NCBI GenBank assembly: GCA_014898425.1
Contig: RCSZ01000003.1
Location: 930,001-994,000 of the forward strand
Length of the DNA stretch: 64,000 nucleotides
Origin: Botryotinia globosa
Taxonomy: Eukaryota; Ascomycota; Leotiomycetes; Helotiales; Sclerotiniaceae
Direction: 5' to 3'
The position numbers and the translations under genes are program-made. The notes beneath the pieces are model-generated. The model had not been told where the DNA came from, searched no databases, and saw only the letters and a program-made list of their open reading frames with translations. Within the stretch, counting starts at the first letter, position 1, and each line of letters starts with the position of its first letter. Positions 24,793 to 36,574 of this stretch are shown here, in pieces.

Positions 24793-26243
24793 ATGGTCGT
24801 CAATCGCGATGGTAAGTTACTTTACCTATTTTCCTAACCTGCGACGACCTAACTAATATCCCTAGTTTCGTCCTGGTCTACATCTCATCTCTTGGCAGAG
24901 TTAGCACGACGACAACAACAACAAGATGGATCTGGAGTTCCAGAGAAACCCGTGTGCGGCTCGGGGGTCAAGGGTAGTTATAATACGTCGGCACATGTAT
25001 ATGCGCTGGTGCTAATACTTGTACTGAGTACAATCGGTATGCACATTTACCCTTTCCCACCTTATGCCATCTAACATCTACTCGCACAGCATGTGGATTT
25101 CCCCTGATCTCTCGTCGTTCCTCAAAATCCGAGGACCCGAATCGTTTTATATTTCTCTCTCAACATTTTGGAACCGGAGTCCTTATAGCTACAGCATTCG
25201 TGCATTTACTACCAACAGCTTTCATGTCCTTAACGGATCCATGTCTGCCCTATTTTTTCAGCGATGGATATCATCCTCTAGCAGGACTTATTGCAATGTT
25301 CAGTGCACTAGTAGTTGTAGGACTAGAGATGTTTTTAACGACTAGAGGGGCAGGCCATTCACATTCACATGGAGGGAACTGGGACGTGGTGCCCGGAGGG
25401 GAGAATGAAGGAGCACAAGGAAACGGGAGCGCTAAGAAAAAGGGGAAGCAAGCGAACGGCCGATTAGGAAAGATTGGTCTGAATCGTCGGCCGCAAGATA
25501 TAGCCTTGGAAGATATGGGGGAATCCGAAGGACTCGTGGCAGGAGTCTCCCCCCTCCCTGTTTCAACACCTCAAACTGGACCTACCGAGAGCTCCGAGCG
25601 CAAAAAATATCAAGACGTCAATATCTCAGACGACGATTCTGATCTTGACCTCGAACTCGATGAGCTGGATGATCCCCTCTCCAAAGCTCCTACACATTCC
25701 CCACACGACCCAGAGACCAGCTCTTCTTCCCCAGTCTCGGCAGAAGATGCCCAGAAACGGCAAATACTGCAATGCCTCCTCCTTGAAGCAGGCATCCTCT
25801 TCCACTCCATCTTCATAGGTATGGCCATCTCCGTAGCCACTGGCCCTCCTTTCGTTGTATTTCTGGTCGCAATCGCTTTCCACCAATCGTTTGAAGGACT
25901 CGCCCTTGGATCTCGCATCGCCGCTATAAATTTCCCCTCCTCTTCTCCTCGTCCCTGGCTCATGGTTCTCGCATATGGAACTACAACGCCAATTGGCCAG
26001 GCTATTGGCCTCATTGTACATAATTTGTATGATCCGCATTCAGCGGCTGGACTCTTGATGGTGGGCTTCATGAATGCTATTAGCAGTGGATTATTGTTAT
26101 TTGCGGGATTGGTACAATTATTGGCAGAGGACTTCTTGAGTGATAAGAGTTATGGCATTCTCAAGGGAAGAAGAAGATGGGAAGCTTTTGTGGCAGTTCT
26201 GGGAGGGAGTTGTTTAATGGCGTTGGTAGGAGCATGGGCATAG
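24793..26243 (+). CDS. ZIP-family zinc/iron transporter
   Basis: Membrane importer of zinc (or iron) into the cytosol. Exons 24793-24811, 24866-25036 and 25090-26243 give 447 residues; both introns have standard signals (CTAACTAAT branch in the first). The ZIP fold is clear: early hydrophobic segments, a long cytosolic loop with a His-rich metal-binding run (GHSHSHGG), then the two signature helices, IFHSIFIGMAI and FHQSFEGLALG, which carry the His and Glu residues of the metal pore, and three more membrane segments. The loop also has a very acidic stretch. Resembles yeast Zrt1/Zrt2. No zinc-responsive element could be pointed to with confidence. Confidence 0.93.
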
Positions 26244-26989
26244 GAACTAGATTGATGCGTCTCCATTAAAAATAGGTTGTGGATTATTTCCGTACTTCTG
26301 TATCATCATTTGCATGTCCCATGTTTTGATTGGGCACTACTTGGGTAGGAAGAATTGCATTGAGCGTGGGCACGGCATGGAGTGCAGGTTTTGGGATAGA
26401 CATAAACTGGTAGCAGGTTTAACAATACACCACAGCAATACATACTGTACCCGAATTATCTGGAGCTTGACTGATGACTTCCGTATTCGTTCGGTGACTA
26501 GTCATTCCTTTGGTGAGATAATTCCAACATACGGATTTGCGGTTAGCCAACATATTTTCAATCAAGCTGTTTTGCAAACTGCGATAATCCGTTGGATCAA
26601 TTCAGTGGAGCCGTGGAAGGGTAAATCTTGGATCCTGGAAACTGCATCGTTGTCGGTATTCCGTCTAGGCTTCTTGAGCCAATATGGCACTTGCTCATTC
26701 CCCATAATATCCCCTCGAGCTTCACCCTGCAGTCCATCCAACTTTATCCGCGTATCGACCAAGTGTCAACCAAACTTTTTGTCCAATCCAACCACAATCA
26801 TAAGCACATCACAAATTCGTCCAAAATCTCGCAGCATTGGTAGGAAGCTGAATCAATTTTTCATAATCGACCGGCAAGTCTTAGTGTATGTAAGTGAAGT
26901 AGGCCTAACGCATTGATGCAACGCCATTCCATTCATCCATGACTTCCATCCATTTGACATTGTGAACCCCGAAAAAAGAACAGCCCTCT
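26244..26989. other. Tail-to-tail intergenic stretch
   Basis: About 750 bp between the convergent zinc transporter and RPL23 genes. A 200-codon open frame on the plus strand (26314-26916) and a protein-like minus-strand frame (26562-26762, with more upstream past one stop) overlap. Neither has a recognised domain; both could be chance or the space could hold an unidentified short gene. Confidence 0.4.
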
Positions 26990-27976
26990 TTACATGACGA
27001 CACCAGAGTTGGAGGCAATACGCTGATACTTGGTTAGTTGCCGGAATTCACATGACAAGATGCAGAACGTTGTGACTTACTGGCCATAACTCAGCGGCTT
27101 CCTTTCCGACTGGTCCAGTGATGGCGGAACCCTTCATCTCTCCCTTGGGGTTGACAATCTGTAGGAAAACTCGTTAGCAATTATTTCATCCTCATCGCTC
27201 AGATTTCGTAATTTTTCCTCCAAATCCAATACATCAAGTCGTGCTGATCGATCGCCTCAGCTTGAATGTTGCGTCCGCATCCCTGCCCAAATAAATGTGT
27301 AAAAAAATTCTCTACTCACAACACCGGCGTTGTCCTCGAAGTACAAGAAAACACCATCGGTTCTCTTCCATGGCTTTGACTGTCTAACGATGACAGCTGG
27401 CATAACCTTTTTTCTTAATTCAGGCTTTCCCTTCTTGACGGTTGCCATAACCATATCACCGACACCACCGGCTGGAAGACGGTTGAGACGGGCACCGATA
27501 CCCTTGACAGAAATGATGTACAAGTTACGGGCACCGGAGTTGTCGCAGCAGTTCATGACGGCTCCGCTATTTTTCTAGTCAGTATTTGCGCTTCATTGTG
27601 TTGCGAATTCGAAGAAGGGTAGGTTCGCAAAATCAGGAAATATATCGTGGTCGGATTGTTCGATATCGCAGATTGCGGGGCGTAAAAATTATTGTGAAAA
27701 CTCACACTGGGAGACCGAGAGTCATCTTAAGCTTGCCACCAGGGGCTCCACGTCTATTAACACCATCACATTAGTTTTCAATCCCTTTAAATTTCATTCT
27801 CCTGTCGCATGGCCTCAATAATCCAATGCCATCCTTAAAATCAAGCTTCACTTCTCCCGCTTTCTTATTCTTCAGACGTTTCCCCCTCATCGAAGTTCCG
27901 GCGCATTTCCTTCACAAATTGACTCCACCAGACCGTAATGATTGTGAAAAAGGCAAACTCACGAAATCTTTGCCAT
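26990..27976 (-). CDS. rpl23: 60S ribosomal protein uL14 (RPL23)
   Basis: Large-subunit protein at the subunit interface of the ribosome. Five exons on the minus strand (27976-27963, 27753-27706, 27566-27320, 27158-27081, 27022-26990) give 139 residues, the expected length. The 14-bp first exon encodes MAKI plus two bases of Ser; the protein then reads [18 protein letters not shown], the core [57 protein letters not shown] and the terminal [10 protein letters not shown]. Each splice is in phase with normal signals. The first intron is about 209 bp and much longer than the others, as is common in fungal ribosomal-protein genes. It is convergent with the zinc transporter gene. Confidence 0.96.
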
Positions 27977-28905
27977 CTCGACGGTATTGCTTTCGGTATA
28001 CTGAAAGGGTCGAAAATGTAATTTGTCGAATTAGAGGTTGTCGTCGGTCGGTATTATTTCGAGGTGGAATTGCAAAAAACCCATTTGGTAGTGGAAACCC
28101 TAATCTGAAATAAGCGAAAAAAAAGTATGGATCCACTTTACATTGTGAAAGTTACAGAATTTCTTCTTCACCCTCGTGAGTTGGACACCAGCATAATTCT
28201 AAAAACTTATCCTTCTTGAAGAGTATTAAACATTTATTCTAATGCTAATGGTCCACATTTGTCAAGTTTCTTGCATTTACGACTAGATTCAAATTGTTTA
28301 CACCAATACTCCCAAAATGTTGCTTTCCTTCACAATCTCATTGCCAGTTGATGAATAATTCATAGCTTCTTTAATTACAGTCAAATATATTGAAAACCCT
28401 TTTAATCCTATTAACACCAAAGTATTGGTATACTCTCCATGTAGAGGCAGTTGGGTCCGGGGAAAAAAAGACAGCGTGAGCTGCAAGGATCCCATCTCCA
28501 TAAAGTATGATAATCTGCGGGAATTCCACGCCCTTGTGAAATTCCTGGTCTCGTTCGCCATGTACGCCCTGCTCAATTTACCATCCCTCCTACATATGAC
28601 TGAAGAATTACAAAAGGAAATTTATGCGAAGATTCAAGACCGATTGTCGGACTCAAAGTTCGTTAAGATTAGTACCACTTTGGAGGACATCATACAACGC
28701 GAATTTCGAGACGCGTCCGTTGTTGTATATATTAATTCACCGGACTGCCGTTCGCCTTAGATTATTTGTGTATCCCAATGTAGAGAATGGCTTGCCCAGA
28801 AGAGCACAGAGCAGGGTTTTAAATTCTGAAGCCGTTTGAAATCCAATAACCCCATAATTTCGAAAGCAGACGTAATTGAAACAATACCAGTGTCCTTGGA
28901 TTTGC
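27977..28905. other. RPL23 promoter and RPD3 3' region
   Basis: About 930 bp, with RPL23 and RPD3 both on the minus strand. It holds the RPL23 promoter, with a telobox-like motif listed separately. A 111-codon plus-strand open frame at 28425-28760 contains a helical-looking stretch (EELQKEIYAKIQDRLSDSKF) but no start context or family I know; I leave it uncalled. Confidence 0.5.
28095..28104 (+). promoter_or_regulatory. Telobox-like motif in the RPL23 promoter
   Basis: AAACCCTAAT lies about 120 bp upstream of the RPL23 start codon. ACCCTAA-type boxes bound by Tbf1 drive ribosomal-protein genes in several ascomycetes outside the Saccharomyces lineage. Position and sequence fit, but a single ten-base match is only suggestive. 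Confidence 0.4.
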
Positions 28906-31053
28906 TCATGACTGAGTCTGCTCGGCAGTCTCCTTACTTGCTTCTGCTGTCACATTGGCATCTTGTTGTTCAGTGTCGCTTTCTTGCTTTAGTATAACAG
29001 GGTCTGCTTTGGGAATGGCTGCTTCAGGCACGATTTGCTCGCTACTAGCGGCAGCTTCAGTATCCGTAGCAATGCTGGCCTTGGGGGGGTCTTTCGCTGA
29101 GGCTGTTTGGGGCACAGGTGATGTTTCGGCTTTTTCTTGAACCAATGCTACGGTCGTGGCTTCGAGCGGTTCTGCCATATCAATATCACCTTCGTCGTCA
29201 ACAATTGGCTTAGGTGAGTTTGAGCGAGATGGGGCATTCGATGGGCCTACTTCAAGGGTTTCGGCAGCTGCAACATCTTGGGTCTTTTGCTCCATGAGCT
29301 CTGCATTAATCTTTGCGTTCGCTTGGGTTACTGATGTTGGTGCATCTTCAATCTCGTCGTGGACTTCAATTTCAGGAGTGGGAACACCACTGTCCATATC
29401 AACATCGGAGTAAGTGTGGTTGCGCTGTTTTACTTGTCCATTCTGAGCAAATGCGCCATTTGCAAGATTTGCTTCTTCTTCATCGCCTTCGTCGAACTCA
29501 TCATCCCGGGCCACATGCTTATCGTTTCGGTGCTCGGTATGACGAACATCCATGTTTTCGTCTTCATCGGCGTCAGCCATAATATCATCATCTTCGTCTG
29601 TTGCTCCAGTCAGGGTAGTACGGGGTACATCTTGCATTTGTACAGATGGAGCATGAGCAGTTCTCTTCAGATTCTCGATGACTTGGATTTTGATCTTTTC
29701 GAGATAATCTTTGGAATTAGCGTTCTCCATATTAGAGGCTCGAACATCAAGTTCGTAATCAGGGCCGTAATACTAAAGAAATGAAGTGTCAATTCTAAAA
29801 TATTTTCAAAAAGATCCAGCAGGAACCATACCTCGTAGTATTCGTTGTAAGGAAGTACGGGGTCCATTTCCTTGCCAACTAGAACACCAGTCTCAAACGC
29901 CCAAGTTCGTGCTACGTTACGCATAGTATACCCACCTCCTCCCAGCACTAAAGTGGGCTTGTTAAAACTTTTGACAAATTGAACACAATTCGCGTGGCCT
30001 CTCATGCTCAAATTGAAACATCCCAAGCGATCACCTGAAAGACTGTCTCCGCCACACTGAAGAACGATCGCTTCTGGTTGATAGTAATCCATAACACTCT
30101 GAATAACAGGCTCAAAGATGGACTTATAAGTGACATCGTCGATGCCGTCACGAAGTGGGAAATTGACTGCGTAATTCTTGCCTTGTCCAACTCCAATATC
30201 TCGTAGTTCACCAGTCCCAGGGAAATATTCACCATATTTGTGGAATGAAACTGTCATCACTCTATCTGTCGTATAGAAGGCTTCCTCGACACCGTCACCG
30301 TGATGAACATCGATATCAATATAGAGAACTCGCTTCTTGAAGCGCAAGAGCTCGATTATGCCGAGAACAATGTCTGAAACTAAATCAGCACGATATCATT
30401 AATGGGGAGAAGACAATTCATACCATTGACATAGCAGAAGCCGCTTGCTTCACTTTTCTTTGCGTGATGTAGCCCTCCGGCCCAATTGATAGCAATATCG
30501 CACTTTGAACGATTTAGACGAGCTGCACCCTCCATACTACCACCAGCGCTGATTCCACAGAACTCGAACAGTCCATCGAAGACAGGACAATCATCGCCGA
30601 CGTTATATTTCCCTTGTTCCTTAGCGAAAGAATCCATGTTGTCGGGAGTGACTCTCTGAAGAAAGTCGATATATTCATCGGTATGAAATTGGGTCATTTC
30701 GTGCCGGGTTGCTGGTTTTGCTCGCTGTCAAGCACCATTAGTACATTATTAAAATGAAGTCTTTTTGAATCATTTGATGTTGGCCCTTAAAATTGCAATC
30801 GCAAATGGGGTAGGTGATGGCATAGCAATCTTGAGGAAGGGCGTTCTCGATCACAACTCACATAAATCTCCATTTTCTGGTAAACTCCATAATTCATAAT
30901 CAAACTATGCGCCAAACGTATTCTATGAGGCTTCATAGGATGTCCTGCAACATAAGCATAGTTTCCGACATCTGAATCGTAAAAGTAGGCGACCCTCTTT
31001 TTGGTGCTTGGCCCATTCGACACCGGATCTAAAGGCGCGAAGGAATTCGACAT
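28906..31053 (-). CDS. rpd3: Class I histone deacetylase (RPD3 type)
   Basis: Zinc-dependent lysine deacetylase, catalytic subunit of Sin3/Rpd3-type corepressor complexes. Four exons (31053-30862, 30724-30424, 30373-29832, 29772-28906) give 633 residues. The catalytic domain spans about 20-390: [15 protein letters not shown], the active-site pair H150-H151 in [20 protein letters not shown], then [25 protein letters not shown], the substrate-pocket QCGGDSL and the LGGGGYT loop. The intron after the Asn codon splits the VND motif, restored on splicing. The C-terminal 240 residues form a long, acidic, Ser/Thr-rich tail (for example [17 protein letters not shown]), typical of filamentous-fungal Rpd3. 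Its start faces RPN11 across about 490 bp. Confidence 0.96.
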
Positions 31054-31539
31054 ATTGGATGAGTTTGTGATTGTAACCACTAAGAAGTAACTCGAAGTGT
31101 AGGGTCGATCGGATAGTTGATAATTGTTGTTGAATTGAATAAAATGTTGAGTTAGATTTACATACAAAGTTGTAGTTGTTGAAGGGCTATTTGAGACGAG
31201 GCAGAAAGAATAAATGGGAAAGACATCCGTGGGAGATAAAAAGGTGAGAGAGAGCTTATAGCAGGGGTCAAGCAATGATGACCGAATGTACTAAAAAAAA
31301 CAATCTTGTCGCTCATTGGATGAGTGCCACTGTCGAGGCTATATCGCAAGGCTGAACAGTCATGTGTTGTTGATTACATAATGACTTTACCCTTACGAAC
31401 TTCATGCGCGTTTCTAAGCTGCCTTAAGTTGGAGCTTCACAACACCATCTAATACTTTGACACTTTTCGTTTTCAACCTCATCATCCAATTTTCTCAAGA
31501 TACCCTTCTTTTATTTACTCATAGATTGCTCAAGTCACA
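31054..31539. promoter_or_regulatory. Divergent promoter shared by rpd3 and rpn11
   Basis: 486 bp separate the two divergent start codons, so both promoters must sit here. The side next to RPN11 is pyrimidine-rich on the plus strand. I do not see a clear TATA box or a proteasome-associated GGTGGCAAA element. Confidence 0.6.
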
Positions 31540-32686
31540 ATGGATAGACTAAATCAGTTATTGGCCAGTGGCGGGCCTATGGCAGGCGGAAGTCCAGGTG
31601 GAGGTGTAAGCTATACTATTTCCAAAATCCAGCACGGCGAGCTTGATTATCTCGAGGATTGTTATGAAAGTAAACTAACATATTTCTTAGGACAATCCTG
31701 GTTTGATCGATAACTCCGAAACTGTATATATTTCTTCGTTGGCACTACTCAAGATGTTGCGACATGGCAGAGCTGGTGTACCCATGGAAGTTATGGGTTT
31801 AATGTTGGGAGAGTTCGTGGATGACTTCACAGTTCGAGTTGTGGATGTATTCGCTATGCCACAAAGTGGTACAGGTGTCAGTGTCGAGGCAGTAGATCCA
31901 GTATTCCAAACAAAAATGATGGATATGTTGAGACAGACCGGACGGTTCGTATACCTTTCCCTTCTCTAAAATCCGGAAGGTTCTAACATCATATCCCGCA
32001 GACCGGAAACCGTTGTTGGCTGGTACCATTCGCATCCCGGTTTTGGCTGCTGGCTATCATCTGTCGATATCAACACTCAACAATCATTTGAGCAATTGAC
32101 ACCTCGAGCTGTTGCCGTCGTTGTCGACCCTATTCAATCTGTGAAGGGAAAGGTCGTTATTGATGCTTTCCGTCTCATCAACCCACAATCACTTATGCTC
32201 GGCCAAGAACCTCGACAGAGTACCTCCAATTTGGGACATCTCAACAAACCTTCTATTCAAGCGCTCATTCACGGTCTCAATAGGCATTACTACAGCATAG
32301 GAATCGACTATCGCAAGAATGCCTTAGAGGAGAGTATGTTACTGAATTTACACAAGCATGTATGGACCGAAGGTCTGCAGATGGATGATTTCAGAGTCGA
32401 GGGAACTCGCAATACCGAGCGATTACAAAAGCTAGTTGGACTTGCCGAAGGCTATGAGAAGCGCGTCAAGGAAGAGACTGAGATGACAAAAGATCAATTG
32501 AAGACTAGATATGTTGGAAAGGTTGATCCAAAGAAGCACTTGGAAGATGTTGGCCAGAAGCTTATCGAAGATAACATTGTCTCAGTTTCGAGACAAATGA
32601 TTGATAAGGAGGCCTCTGCACCAAAGGAAAAGAATGGAGCAAATGGCCACGCACCACAGGACATGGATGTTGACGAAGAATTGTAA
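31540..32686 (+). CDS. rpn11: 26S proteasome regulatory subunit RPN11 (JAMM deubiquitinase)
   Basis: Removes ubiquitin chains from substrates at the proteasome lid. Exons 31540-31605, 31691-31944 and 32002-32686 give 334 residues. The N-terminus [14 protein letters not shown] is followed, after the first intron, by [20 protein letters not shown]. The JAMM zinc site is complete: the Glu of [12 protein letters not shown] and [14 protein letters not shown] (H116, H118, S126, D129). The second intron uses a GTTCGT donor and sits just before the JAMM motif. The C-terminal helices ([10 protein letters not shown] to DMDVDEEL) match the lid-assembly region. Conservation leaves little doubt. Confidence 0.97.
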
Positions 32687-33883
32687 CGATTTCCATATGA
32701 TACTGTATAATAGGCGTTTGGCTGCTAGTTAGAGCTTAGCATAAAACTCTCTACAATGACATAGTTGGTCTGGAGGTGGAGTTAATGCAAGCTTAGTTCT
32801 GGTCCTCTACTTATTCTTTCCTTTCCTGATTATGTGATACGGTAATTCTCGCAACATACACTCGAGACATCGGGGAAGTGACGTTAGGGAGACCTCCTTT
32901 ATCGAGAAACTGTTACAATGTCATTCTCTTAATCAACCATTCCCGGGAGATGTTCTAGGTTTTGACAGACAAATGCTTCTCGAACGGTTGGTATGTTTGA
33001 CGTTCAAATTTAAGAAATTCCAAGGAAAGCGGGAAGGGAGAGTATAATAGATAGTTCTGTTGCGAAGAGTGATTGCTTTTACACCATAAGTATTTTGAGT
33101 TCGTATTTTTCTTGCGATATTCTACTTCTTTAAGCTAGCTAATCGGCTGGTTGATAGGAGGTAGTAGGCATGTTTTCTTGACTCACGTTTATACAACAAG
33201 TATGTCATTTTCCGTGTAGATTATACCGTGCTCTTTCCTCCATCATCGGGGTTGAAATGGTAATTTGTACTGTGGCTCAAGTGTGGTAGGCTGGATTCGC
33301 GCAATGCGGTAGTTTTGTCTGAAGAAGTTGAGAGGGAATTTACTCAAAGTCGGAACAGCTTTAATAGTGGAAATCTCCGAGGGATGGGAGAAAAGGTGTT
33401 TGTGAAAATTTGACATAGTTCCTGCTTCAGAATAGCTGATATGCAATCAAAAACCCGTACTGTGCAATGGTGTGATGTTAGGGGAAAGAGGCCCTCGGTC
33501 CACTGCTCTGTCATGTCAATCTTGGAGTTCTAGAACTTGGGACTCGAGGGTTAGTAAGGAGGACCTTCCTAGGCATCTCGGGTCAGAGGCTGAAAGGGGT
33601 TATGGAAGGACGTCGTCACCAGGTACAATTTGTGATGACCCGACGGTGCTTAATCCTCGGTGCCTGGGTGGGAATGTAAGAAAGTATGAATCTCGGAATG
33701 TGTCGTGTAGCTAGGTAGTTACCAGTCGGACTCGTCAACGTGAGAGTTCGTCCATACGGCTTTGCGTCATTTCCCAAATTGCAAAACCTTCATATCGCGA
33801 GTCTAATATTATAAAACTCATGAAAGTAGACATAATGGATCGTTCAAATAGCCGATATAATCATCACCAGCCCCGTCCCCATG

Positions 33884-33961
33884 GGTGGCGTAGCTTAGCG
33901 GCGATAACAAGGTGCACTTGGTGTGCATCTATCAAGTAAATAATTCCCGTTCGAACCCATA
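33884..33961 (+). other. tRNA-like relic with A-box, anticodon-arm-like hairpin and B-box
   Basis: TAGCTTAGCGG (33891-33901) fits the Pol III A-box TRGCNNAGYNGG and GTTCGAACCC (33949-33958) the B-box core. Between them GTGCA and TGCAT can pair over a 7-base loop CTTGGTG, placing U33 and a UGG triplet where an anticodon would be. However, the expected T-stem does not pair, and the 5' and 3' acceptor halves are not complementary. It is therefore a degenerate tRNA or tRNA-derived sequence, not a working tRNA gene. It could also be chance. Confidence 0.3.
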
Positions 33962-36548
33962 CTTCCTCATCAAAGACCCCCGCAATTACCCGAAATTTAC
34001 CAGATGGTGGTTCCGAGACCCTTGCTGAAGCCAAAGTTCCCAGCGATCGACAATCAACGAGTTGAGGTCCCCGCGTGGCGTTGGTTATGGTATCTATCCA
34101 TACAACCATGCCTTTCAATCATGTTCAATCGGTGTGGTCGTCGAGTGACGAACGTATCCATTAAAATTCGCTATCGTCCCACTCGCTTGGAATTTATATC
34201 TTTTGTTTGGCGTCGAGTTACCTTCATCATCATCATCTAATCACGGAACGGCACGGTACAATGGTGGATTGGCTGACCAATGCTCCAACCTAGCTTTAAG
34301 CTGAAAAGGCGAACCGCGGGTAGCGCGTGCTACCTGAAAGTCCGATTTGGGTGAGGCGGGGCACGATGGTTCTTGAGAATTGATCTTTCCATATTGCTCT
34401 AAAAGCCCTTGATTATTGAACTGTGAATGCTCAGAAAGCCGGTCCCCGAAGAAACGGTAGAAGACATATGACATTCGGACTAAGTAGAGCTCGTCGGCTC
34501 ATTGCAAGGAGTCAAAGGCAGGAACCATGATCCAATCATTGCAAACGCAGATCATTATGATGCCCACGTTTTTGATCAGTATGAGAGTAGGAGTCGAAAT
34601 CATTCAAGGGGTATGCAAGTCCACGTAGGCATCCCCAGGACACTCTTTCTCGTGTCATTGGTCGATTTCAGATCTGCAGCTATCTAGTTCCTAGTCACGG
34701 GACTTTCTCTTGTGGTAGTTGGCTTTCATAGGTAGCTATCTTGACTTTCTGGTCCGGCAATCGCATGGTTGAATAAAATCTGCATGAACGTGTGCTACGC
34801 TCCATGAGTTCGCCAATTGGAATTATCGTATCTGGGACTTCGTACCTGGTTGATTCTCGACTTATGATATTCGACAATATCTTATGAAGTTGCGTCGGCT
34901 GATTACCTCGTTACCGCCGCCAACCCAAATTGTTAGGCATATTATAGATTATAGGCAGTTAGTTTCCCTAGGATCGAAGACCCCAATGCAAAAATTCGAG
35001 TCAATAATTGCCGAACGAATTAGTATATTTGTTGTGTGATGATGGCCCCCAATCTTCAGAGCCCTGTCAGCAAAAAAGCCCGATACCTGGGTGGTGGCAG
35101 AGGGAGCTGCTTGGAACTACTATGGTATGGTTCCATAAATTCACTCCCACATTCGAAGCTGGTGGTCTGTGAAAGCTCAATTGAGCCTATGAGAAGCCTA
35201 GCTGCATGAGGACTGGGAGTAAATTGATTGGGGGCGTAGAGATGAAGTGGAAATCTAACTTGTCAGTATATTTCCTATGACTCTGATAATACTTCGAGAC
35301 ACCAATAATTGCACCACAATCACTCAATCACTGTCGTCCATCGGAGTACATGCTTATTTCTGTTCACGAAGTGGCCCGCGAACACAGTCAGACTAGGAAA
35401 TAATTTCTGACCCGTTTCTTAGTACTACACCGGAAACATTCTGGGAATCCCCGGTGGGATACAAGATATTAGGCTGCAAATGTAAACTGGAACCACGACT
35501 GAGGTAGGGCTAAGATGTGATCAGCGAAGAGCCTAATATTTTATGTAAGAGAATCGATTCGTGTATTTCGTTGATGTTGGCCCAATTGTGTGAGATGAGA
35601 TATCAGGTTCTCCAGCGACCGGAATGCGAATACTTATGTTGTGCGACGGATAGCTGGGTGCTTCGATCCCGTGAACTGTAGGCAAGGATGCTTGAATCGA
35701 CTTTTGCACATATCAAAACGCGGACGAGGAAGCACTGAAGACTGGAACATTTTGGTTCTTTTCATGCACAAGCATCTGGGCATCCACACATCAAGTACGC
35801 AAAGAATATGCACCAAAGAGGCGTAGATGTGGATCTTCTCCTGTGGTGACTCTGACCAGATAAGAATCTGACTGCTGATTTCTGGTTTGAGTAAGGGGAA
35901 CTTCAACACTAGGCTTCTTGCCTATGATGTAACTCGGATATGTTCGACATCTTTTGAGTTTGCAGCGAAGATATTTTCCTAGTAGATGGATCTGACCCAA
36001 CGACTACCCAGTACGTGCATAAAGTTCGCGAAACCGTGGGTCATTTTTGGGAGACGGCCATACCATTGGTTCACTGCCGACATCCAGGTACCGTGATGTG
36101 AAATGATAGATTCGTGTCCCTTGACAATTTCTACCTTGGCAATACGCTCTGCAGTGCTTGAGGTCAATGATTAGAGTAAATGGCTTTAGTTCCGGTTGGA
36201 TGATATAATTGTACCACAGCACGATATCATTCTCTTCCTTACAGCAAGATAATGCAGTGTAATGGTGGGCGAGATTAACGCCCTAATGGCTCCATAACGT
36301 TCCGCACATCGAACAGGAAGATGAAAAGGCACCAGTGCAGATTAAATATTCCGAATTCTTTTCGACAACACATCTGTTTCCTGCATATTGAAGGTGATCG
36401 CGTGATAGTCAGGGATGAGGCGGAGGGGGGCAACACATTTGGATGTCACTGTGCCTTGAATGTGACCTGAATGCAAAGAGTAAGGCATGTGACTTCTTAT
36501 TCGATCAACGATAGGCAAGGCACTTCTTCTTCTCTGACCGCTCGATCG

Positions 36549-36574
36549 ATATATATATATATATATATATATAT
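36549..36574. repeat. (AT)13 microsatellite
   Basis: An uninterrupted AT dinucleotide run, preceded by CGATCGAT. It creates spurious Tyr-Ile repeats in both strands' frames. Confidence 0.95.

Noticed and set aside
28906..29784. Plus-strand open frames opposite the deacetylase tail
   Set aside because: Shadows of the low-complexity acidic coding tail of RPD3 on the minus strand.
34241..34877. Minus-strand open segments that look weakly protein-like
   Set aside because: They are in different frames, broken by several stops, and cannot be told from chance by eye.
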